Assembly: GCF_041734735.1 (NCBI RefSeq)
Contig: NC_134879.1
Span: 1,850,320 to 1,914,319 of the forward strand
Length of the DNA: 64,000 nucleotides
DNA from: Babylonia areolata
Taxonomy: Eukaryota > Mollusca > Gastropoda > Neogastropoda > Buccinidae
Direction: 5' to 3'
The notes beneath the pieces were generated by a model. It ran no database searches and had not been told where the DNA came from. It worked only from the letters and a program-made list of their open reading frames with translations. Every line of letters begins with the position of its first letter. The first letter of the stretch is position 1. Shown here piece after piece: positions 34,928 to 46,704 of this stretch. Position numbers and translations under genes: made by a program.

Positions 34928-37900
34928 TCAGTTGCCATAGGCAGCGGCTACTTCCGGAGACAGCTTGAAGGCTCTCCTGTACATGTCAGCTGCTTCCAGG
35001 CACTGACCTGCAGCCTGAAATGGTGTCAGGAAACTATTCTGTAGTGTTTCAACCCAACTTCTTCTTCTTCTTCTTCTTCTTCTGCGTTCACTCGTATGCA
35101 CACGAGTGGGCTTTTACGTGTATGACCGTTTTTACCCCGCCATGTAGGCAGCCATACTCCGTTTTTCGGGGGGGTGCATGCTGGGTATGTTCTTGTTTCC
35201 ATAACCCACCCAACGCTGACATGGATTACAGGATCTTTAACGTGCGTATTTGATCTTCTGCTTGCATATACACACGAAGGGGGTTCAGGCACTAGGAGGT
35301 CTGCACATATGTTGACCTGGGAGATCGTAAAAATCTCCACCCTTTACCCACCAGGTGCCGTCACCGTGATTCGAACCTGGGACCCTCAGATTGACAGTCC
35401 AACGCTTTAACCACTCGGCTATTGCGCCCATCTTTTCAACCCAACAAAATGCAGTATGTCTGCCTAAACACTGAGGTTGAAAACAGTAAAACAGACCGTT
35501 CATAGATCTAAACAAGTGACTATCGTTTCAACCCAACGAAATGCAGTGTGGCTTCCTAAACTCTGAGGTTGAAAACAGTAAAATAGACCGTTCTTAGATC
35601 TAAACAAGTGACTATCGTTTCAACCCAACAAAATGCAGTATGGCTTCCTAAACACTGAGGTTGAAAACAGTAAAACAGACCGTTCATAGATCTAAACAAG
35701 TGACCATGAGGACATCACTTACAAGTGCAGAACGTCAACATAAATTCACTCCCAAAAAAGGAATAAGCTGACTAAATGGAAGAGTAAAAACAGTCACACA
35801 CACATACAAAATCTAATATTGATAATGAATGAATGAATGTTACATGCAGAAGTACAGTCTCAAATGAAGAAAGAGATGGGGGGGGAAAAAGGTGAAGCTT
35901 CACTAAACAAGTCAAACTCATAATAACTCGATGAAAAGATACAACAGTTACAGACAGAAAGACAGCAGGAGGAGTTTGTATTATACTCCATGTTTGGTGT
36001 TAAATATACTTACCATGTCAAACTGATGCAAACTAGGCCTATTGGTTTGCTCTGCTTGGCCAAATTTCGCGCGGCTAACAGTGAAAAGACGGGCCCACCC
36101 GCTCTCAGCCAATCAAACGCCTCTAAAAACTATAAGCGCTTAATCATTCCTTTGGCCAAGGCTCTCCACGCCATCTTGTCAGGTTTACGCTCTGTCTCGT
36201 CTTACGCTTTTTTCGGCTGTTCAGCGTATCCTTTTGGCCTTATTTTGTTGCATGCAGCTTGTGTTATGGATTTTATTTTCTTCACGGAGCTGATTAAGGA
36301 AAACATTTCCAGTTCAAACTATCTGAGTATTAAGCTCACTACAGCATTTTACACTGCCTAAAAGAACTGATTTTAGCTACTTATACTTATTTTCTATCTA
36401 CTTTATTTCATCTAAGGCTATTGTTTTATACATACCTATGGCAAGCTCTCAAGGCCTAAACAGTGTACTGGGTTTATACATAAGTCAGGCTGCTTCTTTT
36501 CTTTTTTTTTCTTTTTTTTTTTTTTAGATAAAAATGTGGTGTTGTGTATATATGGATCTATCAACATGCTTTGCGTCCTCACTGGAATGGAAACTGACAC
36601 TCCCTTTAAAAAAAAACTGCAAATGAAATCTGAAAATAAAATGTTACAAAGATAAATATATATATATATGCGCAGTGACCAGCGTACTCTCTACGTGCAG
36701 CTGAGATTGAAGAGGTCAGAACAACAGAGTGGAGTGATGGCCTAGAGGTAACGCGTCCGCCTAGGAAGCGAGAGAATCTGAGCGCGCTGGTTCGAATCAC
36801 GGCTCAGCCCCTGAAATTTCCTCCCCCTCCACTAGACCTTGAGTGGTGGTCTGGACGCCAGTCATCCGGATGAGACGATAAACCGAGGTCCCGTGTGCAG
36901 CATGCACTTAGCGCACGTAAAAGAACCCACGGCAACAAAAGGGTTGTTCCTGGCAAAATTCTGTAGAAAAATCCACTTCAATAGGAAAAAACTAATACAA
37001 CTGCACACAGGAAAAAAAAAAAAAAAAAAAAAAATGGGTGGCGCTGTAGTGTAGCGACGCGCTCTCCCTGGGGAGAGCAGCCCGAATTTCACACAGAGAA
37101 ATCTGTTGTGATAAAAAGAAATACAAATACAAATACAAAACATACCTCTTTTCTCTCCGCCTCTTGCACCAACTGCAAGGCCTTTTCCTCCTCCGTTGAT
37201 CTGCTCTTCTGACTCACATTGCAGAACATGATATCAGTGCGCAGTATGTACTTCACTCCACTCCTGAAAAAAAAAAAAGCAAAAAAAAAAGCATCATGAA
37301 TAGGCCTGTAAAATAATTCATTTCAGTTTCAGTTTCAGTAGCTCAAGGAGGCGTCACTGCGTTCGGACAAATCCATATACGCTACACCACATCTGCCAAG
37401 CAGATGCCTGACCAGCAGCGTAACCCAACGCCCTTAGTCAGGCCTTGAGAAAAAAAAAATTTTTTTTTAAATAAATAAATAAATAAATAATAGATAAATA
37501 CATAAAAAAAAGAACTACTACTAATAATAATAATATGTATAAGGCGCAAAAACTTGATGAAGTCAACTATAAGCGTACAAATAAATAAATAAATAAATAA
37601 ATAAATAAAATAAATAAATAATAATAATAATTTTCAAAAAAAATAAATAAATAAAAATTTTAAATTTTTTTTTTTTTTTAAATAATGAATAATTTTTTTT
37701 TTTTAAATAATAATAAATAAATAAATAATAATAATGAAGTAAAATAAATAAATAAATAATTCATTGGTTTCATTAAATGAAAACCACCTCTAAAACGTCA
37801 TAAATTTTCCTGTCTGAGTGATCAAAAGCGCAGGGAAGACACACTCTTTCTTGCTGGTTGTCGATTGGGTCTTGGAAGAAGACCACCTCAAAAAATGGGA

Positions 37901-40080
37901 ACGCGGGCGTCTGATTAATCTTCACCAAACCATCTGGTAGATCTTGGAGTTCACAGTTGCCAAAACGCACAAGTGAAAGCGACCCATTTTCTCCGAAGAG
38001 GCAGAGAGGAAACAAAGACAGAATCCATGAGAATCAACACTAAACAAAACTCGATCAACCCATCTGCAAGGCAAGACCATCAACAAACCTGTCACCCCCG
38101 AAAACGGAGTATGGCTGCCTACATGGCAGGGTAAAAACGGTCCTACACGTAAAAGCCCACTCGTGTGCATACGAGCGAACGTGGGAGTTGCAGCCCACGA
38201 ACGAAGAAGAAGGAGAAGAAACCTGTCAAGTTTGTTTACATCGGCAGTGTACTCAGCAAAGACAGAGGCACAGATGACGACATCAAAAACCACATCTATA
38301 AGGCAAGGCAGAATGGATCAACCACATCTATAAGGCAAGGCAGAATGGGATCAACCACATCTACAAGGCAGAATGGATCAACCACATCTATAAGGTGGAA
38401 TGGATCAACCACATCTATAAGGCAGAATGGATCAACCACATCTATAAGGCAAGGCGGAATGGATCAACCACATCTATAAGGCAAGGCAGAATGGATCAAC
38501 CACATCTATAAGGCAGAATGGATCAACCACATCTATAAGGCAGGATGGATCAACCACATCTATAAGGCAGGATGGATCAACCACATCTACCACATCTATA
38601 AGGCAGGATGGATCAACCACATCTATAAGGCAGAATGGATCAACCACATCTATAAGGCAAGGCGGAATGGATCAACCACATCTATAAGGCAAGGCGGAAT
38701 GGATCAACCACATCTATAAGGCAAGGCGGAATGGATCAACCACATCTATAAGGCAGGATGGATCAACCACATCTATAAGGTGGAATGGATCAACCACACC
38801 TATAAGGCAAGGCGGAATAGATCAACCACATCTATAAGGCAAGGCGGAATGGATCAACCACATCTATAAGGCAGGATGGATCAACCACATCTATAAGGCA
38901 GAATGGATCAACCACATCTACCACATCTATAAGGCAGGATGGATCAACCACATCTATAAGGCAGAATGGATCAACCACATCTATAAGGCAAGGCGGAATG
39001 GATCAACCACATCCATAAGGCAAGGCAGAATGGATCAACCACATCTATAAGGCAAGGCGGAATGGATCAACCACATCTATAAGGCAAGGCAGAATGGATC
39101 AACCACATCTATAAGGCAAGGCGGAATGGATCAACCACATCTATAAGGCAAGGCGGAATGGATCAACCACATCTATAAGGCAGAATGGATCAACCACATC
39201 TATAAGGCAAGGCAGAATGGATCAACCACATCTATAAGGCAAGGCAGAATGGATCAACCACATCTATAAGGCAGAATGGATCAACCACATCTATAAGGCA
39301 GAAAGGATCAACCACATCTATAAGGCAAGGCAGAATGGATCAACCACATCTATAAGGCAAGGCAGAATGGATCAACCACATCTATAAGGCAAGGCAGAAT
39401 GGATCAACCACATCTATAAGGTGGAATGGATCAACCACATCTATTAGGCAAGGCAGAATGGATCAACCACATCTATAAGGCAAGGCAGAATGGATCAACC
39501 ACATCTATAAGGCAAGGCGGAATGGATCAACCACATCTATAAGGCAAGGCAGAATGGGATCAACCACATCTATAAGGCAAGGCAGAATGGATCAACCACA
39601 TCTATAAGGCAGAATGGATCAACCACATCTATAAGGTGGAATGGATCAACCACATCTATAAGGCAAGGCGGAATGGAATCCTCACAGGGCAAGAAAAGCG
39701 GGCGGACAAAGGCAGGCATGGACAAGATGCACTGAAGTGTGAGACAAAGGCATCCGGACAGACAAGGGTCCAGCTGAAGATGATGGCCCAAATGCTAGTT
39801 TACTGATGGACTGCCATGGTTGCCCTATGCTCAAGGAGCCCAAAGGAATAAGTGAATAGATGTGCAGACAGTGAGAAAACAGCTAGGTGATTGGGTATAG
39901 GTGTAAATTAATTATCCATAGCTTGCAGCTGCACTGACAGAAAATTATCAAACATTAAAATAAAAAATCAAAATTATATGTATATATATATTAAACACAG
40001 AACCAGTCACTGTTACAGTTACTGGGATACTGACTAAATGGATAAGGTGTCTCTAGCAATTATGTTTAAAAAAATAAAAG

Positions 40081-40137
<57 letters not shown>

Positions 40138-42555
40138 AACATCAAAGTCCAGAGTAAACCCAAAAAATCGGAGGGGGTAGGGGATGGTGGGGGGAGGTGG
40201 GGGGGGGTGGGGGGGGGGGGTGAAGTAAAAGGATAAAATAAAAAACAAAACAAACAAACAAAACCAAGCCAAATGAAGACCACCCTACACAAGCTTCTGC
40301 CCTTCATGAAGTCTGTGGTGGTTGAAGACGATGGCCAGGCCAGGCTCTGGCTCGATGCCACACAAGACGTTCTTCTCTTCTGCACAGTACTTGCCTTCAC
40401 TGTCCTGAGAAAAATGCAACAACTTGAAACGGGTCACTGACACACAAAATAGGTCACTGACACACAAAACAGGTCACTGACAAAACAGGTCACTGACACA
40501 AAATAGGTCACTGACACACAAAACAGGTCACTGACACACAAAATAGGTCACTGACACATCAAATAGGTCACTGACAAAACAGGTCACTGACACAAAATAG
40601 GTCACTGACACACAAAATAGGTCATTGACACAGTAGATGTTCTTCTCTTCTCCTTGATACTTGCCTTCATTTCCTGAGAAAAATGCAACACCTTGAAATA
40701 GGTCACTGACACACAAAATAGGTCACTGACACATAAAATAGGTCACTGACGCACAAGACGTTCTCCTCTTCTGCTTAATACTTGCCGTCATTTCCTGAGA
40801 AAAATGCAACACCTTGAAATAGGTCACTGACACACAAAATAGGTCACTGACACACAAAATAGGTCACTGACAAAACAGGTTACTGACATGCAAAATAGGT
40901 CACTGACACACAAAATAGGTCACTGACACACAAAACGTTCTCCTCTTCTGCTTAATACTTGCCGTCATTTCCTGAGAAAAATGCAACACCTTGAAATAGG
41001 TCACTGACACACAAAATAGGTCACTGACACACAAAACGTTCTCCTCTTCTGCTTAATACTTGCCGTCATTTCCTGAGAAAAATGCAACAATTTGAATTAC
41101 CCTGCTGACAATACACACACAAACATTTTTAGAAAGTTCAGGTTAACCCTTTGAGCCCTGAGTTCCTGGGCAATTTTAACCCTTCTGCCTGAGCTCCTGA
41201 GCCCAAATTTGCAAATAATTGGTATTTAATGTGTCACGGCAGATATAAAAAGAGTGCCCTGACCACCGCTTTACCGGTGGTAGAGAAAAATGACATAATG
41301 CCTAGCCACCATGAGCGGTGCGTAAACACTTGTGTCGTGTTTTGCTATTGGTTACCATTCATTCCTGATTTCTTAAGGTACCTGGTGAGCATCCATAATC
41401 AGGTTTCTTTTTAAACCGAGGACATGAACAGGTGGTAAAGTAAAACACATACTTTAATGCTTTTCTTAACAGCCATCTTCACCACAACTGTTTATTTAAT
41501 TTATAGAGTATGTGTGTGTGTGTTTGCTGAGTGTGCGTGTGTGTCTGTGAGGGCATGTGTGAGTGCGTTTATGGAGTGTGCATGGTGTGTGTGTGTGTTT
41601 GTGGAGTGTGCATGTGTGTGTGTGTGTTTGTGGAGTGTGCATGATGTGTCTGTGTGTTTGTGGAGTGTGCATGTGTGTGTCTGTGTGTTTGTGGAGTGTG
41701 CATGTGTGTGTGTGTTTGTGGAGTGTGCATGTGTGAGTGCGTTTATGGAGTGTGCATGGTGTGTCTGTGTGTTTGTGGAGTGTGCATGTGTGTGTGTGTG
41801 TTTGTGGAGTGTGCATGTGTGTGTGTGTGTGTTTGTGGAGTGTGCATGTGTGTGTGTGTTTGTGGAGTGTGCATGTGTGTATGTGTGTTTGTGGAGTGTG
41901 CATGGTGTGTCTGTGTGTTTGTGGAGTTGGCATGTGTGTGTGTTTGTGGAGTGTGCATATGTTTGTGTGTGTGTGTGTGTTTGTGGAGTGTGCATGTGTG
42001 TGTGTGTGTTTGTGGAGTGTGCATGTGTGTGTGAGTGTTTGTGGAGTGTGCATGTGTGTGTGTGTGTTTGTGGAGTGTGCATGTGTGTGTGTTTGTGGAG
42101 TGTGCATGTGTGTGTGTGTTTGTGGAGTGTGCGCATGTGTGTGTGTGTGTTTGTGGAGTGTGCATGTGTGTGTGTTTGTGGAGTGTGCATGTGTGTGTGT
42201 GTGTTTGTGGAGTGTGCATGTGTGTGTGTGTTTTTGTGGAGTGTGCATGTGTGTGTGTGTTTGTGGAGTGTGCATGTGTGTGTGTGTGTGTTTGTGGAGT
42301 GTGCATGTGTGTGTGTGTGTGTTTGTGGAGTGTGCAAGTGTGTGTGTGTTTGTGGAGTGTGAATGTGTGTGTGTGTGTGTTTGTGGAGTGTGCATGTGTG
42401 TGTGTGTGTGTGTGTGTGTGTTTGTAGAGTGTGCATGTGTGTGTGTGTGTTTGTGGAGTGTGCATGTGTGTGTGTGTGTTTGTGGAGTGTGCATGTGTGT
42501 GTGTGTGTGTGTTTGTGGAGTGTGCATGTGTGTGTGTGTGTTTGTGGAGTGTGCA

Positions 42556-42589
<34 letters not shown>

Positions 42590-42593
42590 TGGT

Positions 42594-42625
<32 letters not shown>

Positions 42626-43400
42626 TGTGTGTGTGTGTGGGAGGGGGGGGTGAGAGAGAGAAAAAGAAGAAGGGAGAGTGGCACAGCTTCTCAGGCCCCT
42701 CACACTTTTAACAACTCACAACTTAACAGCAACATGTTTTTGTCTTTTTTTTCTCTGTCTAACCTACCATAAACAGCCTTTGCCTTTCGTCCACAAAGTT
42801 GGTGCTGCCTCCCTCAAAGTCCCCGTTCAGGTACAGCATGAAGGTCTGCAGTGACCGCTCCTGGCTCGACTTCACAAAATGGCCGTCAAAGTGCGGGGCA
42901 AAGTGGCCCCCAGGCATGTATCGGCACAGCCGGAACATCTTTACACACAAACAAAACACATGTAGAACTAGAAGTTAAAACTAGAAGAACCAAGAAGCAA
43001 GTTGTCATTATGGTATCGGCACGGCCAGAACATCTTTACACACAAACAAAACACATGTAGAACCAGAAGTTAAAACTAGAAGATTAATAGGAAGTAAGTT
43101 GTCACTAGTACTAATCATGATGTTGTCAGTTGTCATTATTTATCATACTGCAAAATGCAAGATAGTCGTCCACATTCATTGCTTATTTTATGTAACAGAA
43201 AAGGCATAACAACTTCACTATAACCTTCCATTCAGATGACATGGAAATGTGGTATTCAAACCATTCCTGCAGTAGTCTATTGTTTTGTTGTCGTTGTTGT
43301 TGTTGATGTCAATGATAATAAATGGGCAATTCTAAAATGTGCGATCTCTGCAGCTTGAAGCTGGTGACAATTATTGAATTCACAACAAATGAACATTGAA

Positions 43401-43465
<65 letters not shown>

Positions 43466-45395
43466 ACAGGATTAGCTAGTATACTATGAGACCCAATTTA
43501 TCAACACATGTCAGTAATTTTTTTTTTTTTTTTTTTTTAATCATGATGTAAACCAAACTGCACAGTTGACTTACTGGGTTCAAACCTGCCGGTGTCCATG
43601 TTCCCTGCAGAAGAAACTGGATGCCATGGATGTGCTGTTTCTGATGGTCACCATCAATGGTGATATTGGATAGCCACGGGCGTAACCTCTTCCACAACAT
43701 GCCTGCCAGAGCCTCATTCTCAAAGGTGATCCTGCCGATTAATAGCACAAGCACAGATATGAGCGCACAAATTCTCTATACATGCACACACACACAAATG
43801 AGTCAGCCATGTCCGACGACGGGCGCAATAGCCGAGTGGTTAAAGCATTGGACTGTCAATCTGAGGGTCCCAGGTTCGAATCACGGTGACGGCGCCTGAT
43901 GGGTAAAGGGTGGAGATTTTTACGATCTCCCAGGTCAACATATGTGCAGACCTGCTAGTGCCTGAACCCCCTTCGTGTGTATACGCAAGCAGAAGGTCAA
44001 ATACGCACGTTAAAGATCCTGTAATCCATGTCAGCGGTCGGTGGGTTATGGAAACAAGAACATACCCAGCATGCACACCCCTGAAAACGGAGTATGGCTG
44101 CCTACATGGCGGGGTAAAAACGGTCATACACATAAAAGCCCACTCGTGTGCATACGAGTGAACGCAGAAGAAGAAGAAGAGCCGCGTCCGACTATGACCA
44201 TCAGAACAGCAGAGAAGGCAACTGCTGTTCCGACTATTTGGGCTAAAATTTGATTATTGTGGAGAGTGTCTTGCTCAAGTTACATCCCCACTCTCTTGGC
44301 CAAGAGGGTTTTTGGACAGTTGGCGTTGGGATGGTTCCCAAAGGCCAACTAGCCCACAAGGCTGCAGCACTAAGAGCCAGTGCAGTTTTGCCTCCTAGTT
44401 TGAGAGTCATAGTCCTTCACAAAAGACTAAGCTGTAAATGGTTTCCCATTGTCTGGAGAAACCATTGATAATACAGCTCTCACTTTGCTGTTGGCCCAAA
44501 TGTAAACTTATGTCAATCTGTGATATAAGCTGAGTGTTGGACACATACACAAACACATGACCTATAAACCACACACACACACACACACACACCACAAACT
44601 GATAAAACAGACATGCCCAAATGCACACAGATTACCCAAACACATGTGCACATATGCACATACCTACAGAGCATGTATACTATAGACACACACAGAAACA
44701 CAGGGGCACATGCGCACACACATGACAAAGTTTTCTTTCAACTAAATAATTCTTAAAAGATGGAGAATAAAACATAAAACAATATTAGACTGTGGTCAAA
44801 TCTGAAAATAAAGAATCACTGCTCTGTTTTTAACACCTTAATTCCCATTTAATGTGGTCTGGGGCTGACCATCTCAATGTAAAAAAAAAAAAAAAAAAAA
44901 TCACCGGTCAGAAACTAATGTAATGTGTTCTGTCAAATCAACAACATAGACTCAAACTGCATAGACTTATAAAAAGATGCTGTTCCAAACAAGAGTGCAG
45001 AAGACAGAAAAAAAAGCAAATTGGGCAGATTTCTAAACAGTGGCCACGTTATTTTCTGTTGGGGAAAAAAAAGAAGAAAATAATTAACTCCACTCCTTTC
45101 ATTTATGAATTCATTTATTTTTTACAGGGGACAGTGTGTGAGATTTAACTCAAAGAACACCTTGCCTGGCCAAGCCGTCAGCGACTCAACAACTCATCAT
45201 CAGTATAAATATTAATAAATAACAAAATTATAATTAAAAAAAAAAGAATTATAATAAACAAAAATAATAATAAAGTTATTTGGAAAACAAATCTTCATAT
45301 AAGTTTATAACCGAGCAATCAGAAACATCCATTCAAACAGCTCAATGATGTATATGAAGGGTGATGTCCATTCAAACAGCTCAATGATGTATATG

Positions 45396-45449
<54 letters not shown>

Positions 45450-45817
45450 GTGTGCAAGCGCACTTGGGAAACACACGATATAACCTTTAATTAATACTTT
45501 AATACTTTGTCGAGTACATACCTTTGTGAGCTCCTGTAATTTTCGGATGAACCTTCAATTTTCCCAAAACCAGCCCTCTCACCCTCATTTATGAAATGTT
45601 TGCACTCCTGTGCTGACAGTATCTCATGCAGTAAAAACCCTTGATCACCAAAGTCCAAAATTTCTGTTCGCGATGGAGAAATATTTGCCGCATCCATTTC
45701 TTGTTCAGCTGGCATGTTGATTTGTCTGAATTCATTCAAAGACAACGATAGTTTTCCAGTTTCGTCTGCTTCGGCTTCGTGTTGTGGGGTAAACGTGGTC
45801 TCCATAGTTAAAGGCAA
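34928..45817 (-). CDS. 2-oxoglutarate/Fe(II)-dependent oxygenase, prolyl 4-hydroxylase-like, 6 exons, 314 aa
   Basis: Exons in gene order (minus strand): 45817-45522, 43731-43575, 42938-42768, 40404-40289, 37263-37146, 35014-34928. They sum to 945 nt with all phases matching. The double-stranded beta-helix core is in exons 3-5: the iron ligands are H167 and D169 (GGHFAPHFDGHF) and H241 (HRLHEG), and KYILRTDIMF (251-260) supplies the basic residue, probably R255, that holds 2-oxoglutarate. The pattern matches P4Hc-type oxygenases, which hydroxylate protein prolines or related substrates; the substrate here cannot be read. Residues about 270-314 are a charged helix and a TPR-like pair (EAADMYRRAFKLSP) before the stop. 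An alternative start is M5 (45805). There is no signal peptide, so a cytosolic or nuclear site is likely. Intron 4 holds a LINE-born minisatellite and four partial copies of exon 4. Repeat F begins about 46 bp after the stop. Confidence 0.85.
35059..35433 (-). mobile_element. SINE-A copy 7
   Basis: Target duplication TTTCAACCCAAC at 35047-35058 and 35434-35445. Sense to the oxygenase, 44 bp before its last exon. Confidence 0.93.
35434..35704 (+). repeat. 91-bp unit, three tandem copies
   Basis: Each starts 'tttcaacccaac' and ends 'tctaaacaagtgac'. The first unit starts at the SINE-A target duplication. Confidence 0.9.
35970..36290 (-). mobile_element. Family E copy 3, sense in oxygenase intron 5
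   Basis: Inverted match to 9919-10236. In gene sense: ACAAGATGGCG, then TTTGATTGGCT, then GGTAAGTATA about 150 bp later. Confidence 0.75.
36729..37140 (+). mobile_element. SINE-B copy 4, abutting an oxygenase donor
   Basis: Full length; its 'aaatacaaatac' tail ends at 37140, five bases from the exon 5 donor GTATG (37145 downward). Antisense to the gene. Confidence 0.92.
37322..37560 (-). mobile_element. Family G copy 2
   Basis: Inverted match to 32270-32398, followed by (AAAT)n-rich sequence up to about 37760 and 'atatgtataaggcgcaaaaa', which is also seen inverted at 32180-32205. Confidence 0.7.
37773..38000 (-). other. Orphan open frame in oxygenase intron 4
   Basis: About 75 codons open on the minus strand with non-repetitive, protein-like content (NQTPAFPFFEVVFFQDP, RVCLPCAFDHSDRKIYD). 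I do not recognise it. It lies between oxygenase exons 4 and 5, which already join in phase, and none of the splice signals I see give it a matching phase. It may be a fragment of a mobile element or an unrelated exon. Confidence 0.2.
38095..38218 (+). mobile_element. SINE-A copy 8, 5'-truncated
   Basis: 3' third only, ending 'gaacgaagaagaaggagaag'. Target duplication AAACCTGTCA at 38085 and 38219, within the LINE remnant. Confidence 0.9.
38262..39665 (+). repeat. About 26-33 bp minisatellite, roughly 45 units
   Basis: Unit 'aaccacatctataaggcaag' plus 'gcagaatggatc', a copy of the LINE codons NHIYKARQ. Shorter units lack GCAAG. On the minus strand (oxygenase sense) each unit has CTGCCTTGCCTTATAG, an acceptor-like string. 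Confidence 0.93.
40379..41095 (-). repeat. Partial tandem copies of oxygenase exon 4 with its acceptor, in a 20-bp repeat field
   Basis: Four blocks near 40628-40692, 40752-40814, 40929-40992 and 41034-41092 match, on the minus strand, 'gttgcatttttctcag' plus about 45 nt of exon 4 (GxxGKYxxEEKN). Between them are copies of 'aggtcactgacacacaaaat'. True exon 4 starts at 40404. Confidence 0.9.
41142..41372 (+). mobile_element. piggyBac-like end, partial second copy
   Basis: TTAACCCTTTGAGCCCTGAG at 41143, then from about 41257 the same CCCTGACCACCGCTTTACC terminal repeat and 'acttgtgtcgtgttttgcta' as the element at 21445-22027. The other end is missing. Confidence 0.75.
41505..42645 (+). repeat. 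About 29-bp minisatellite, roughly 38 units, (TG)n compound
   Basis: Unit 'tttgtggagtgtgcatg' plus variable (TG)n. Lies in oxygenase intron 3, ending 120 bp from the exon 3 donor. Produces long spurious frames in all phases. Confidence 0.95.
42917..43095 (-). repeat. Tandem duplication of the oxygenase exon 3 acceptor
   Basis: About 96-bp unit: 18 nt of exon 3, its TAAAG acceptor and intron sequence ('acacatgtagaac') are repeated at 43013-43095 with few changes. Confidence 0.88.
43818..44185 (+). mobile_element. SINE-A copy 9, nested in family I
   Basis: Target duplication GTCCGAC at 43811 and 44186. Inserted at the edge of family I copy 2, in oxygenase intron 1, antisense. Confidence 0.92.
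44186..44542 (+). mobile_element. Family I copy 2
   Basis: See 24001-24372; the same 350 bp in forward orientation, with (CA)n following at 44567-44594. Confidence 0.75.
44543..45480. other. Oxygenase intron 1 remainder
   Basis: AT-rich; a 39-bp direct duplication at 45326-45398 ('tccattcaaacagctcaatg') and (GT)n at 45400-45445. No coding. Confidence 0.5.
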
Positions 45818-46351
45818 ACGTGTTTGTTTTCCTTCTTCCTTTTTGTTTATAATTATACGACCTGTATCAACTTCCTGGTGATAATGTTCTGCTGCGGCTT
45901 TGCAATTTCTTTAGCTTTTCTTGGAAATTCTGTGCTTGATTGTGACCTGTTTATCCGGAAATCGGCAAACTTACATAGGTCTAACTACATTTCATCTGAG
46001 AACTGAGTTTAAGGAAGCAAACATCATTGCACATGTGTTGTGAAATTCCGAAAAAAAACCGGAATCACACGACGAAAGCACTCCACTGTTCCAAGTCACG
46101 TACCTAAAATTGTTCGTGTACGCGCTGGACAAGAAACCAACATTACTTATATCAACAAAAGTCCTGGGGTTGTCATGTTTCGCTGGATTTTTGGTGTGGC
46201 AATACGATGCTTAAAACGCTTGCTTAAAGTCGGACCACGCGATCATCATTTTTGTTTATTTTGACTTCGCCACGGGGATCTACTCTTACTTTGACGCGGA
46301 CATTACTTCCCTTGGTAATCCCTCTAAGTTTGTGTGTGTGTGTGAAAAGAA
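45818..46351. other. Upstream region of the oxygenase gene
   Basis: Expected to hold its promoter and 5' UTR on the minus strand. No TATA box or other clear core element seen. Confidence 0.3.
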
Positions 46352-46704
46352 TCGACAGAAACTGGACAGGTCTAACAACAGATCTGGTGATGGAGCAAGT
46401 GGTGGGGAGTGTAAATAGCACTGATGGGGGCTGACATATTGTCGGAGAATGGGGGAGATGCCACATAGTACATACTGAGACGTACATAGTGGCTGTTGTC
46501 AGTGACAGTATGTGCTGAAATGAACAGTGCTATGCAAGCAGCCACAGGTATACAGCAACCAGATTAGGGGGTCATCTGAATCACGGCAGTCCAGAGGCGA
46601 AATGGACACACACACCATACTGACTACCTGTCTGCCGGAACCTTTGACACTGATTCTTTACTGTGTGATATTGCCAAGGTTGTAACACGTGACAAATATT
46701 TTTT
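46352..46704 (+). repeat. Left arm of a large inverted repeat
   Basis: About 350 bp whose reverse complement is found at 50422-50763 at roughly 80-85 percent identity by eye ('tggtgatggagcaagtg', 'attctttactgtg', 'gttgtaacacgtgacaaata'). Arms enclose 3.7 kb. Confidence 0.88.

Larger units (their letters stand above)
38020..39850 (+). mobile_element. LINE ORF2 C-terminal remnant with internal minisatellite and SINE-A insertion
   Basis: MRINTKQ and GKTINKP / PVKFVYIGSVLSKD, DDDIKNHIYKARQ match the C-terminal region after LINE reverse transcriptase. The far end (39690-39850) reads like the usual LINE terminus (ADKGRHGQDALK, then 'ccatggttgccctatgctca'). The piece between is the array listed next. 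Confidence 0.7.

Noticed and set aside
41496-42711. Frames of 300-400 aa made of HTHTC or VCVCG
   Set aside because: Pure products of the (TG)n/TTTGTGGAGTGTGCATG minisatellite; open in several phases on both strands.
43818-43880. Possible tRNA gene (A and B boxes present)
   Set aside because: The same head begins each full-length SINE-A copy and continues into the SINE body; no acceptor stem pairs.
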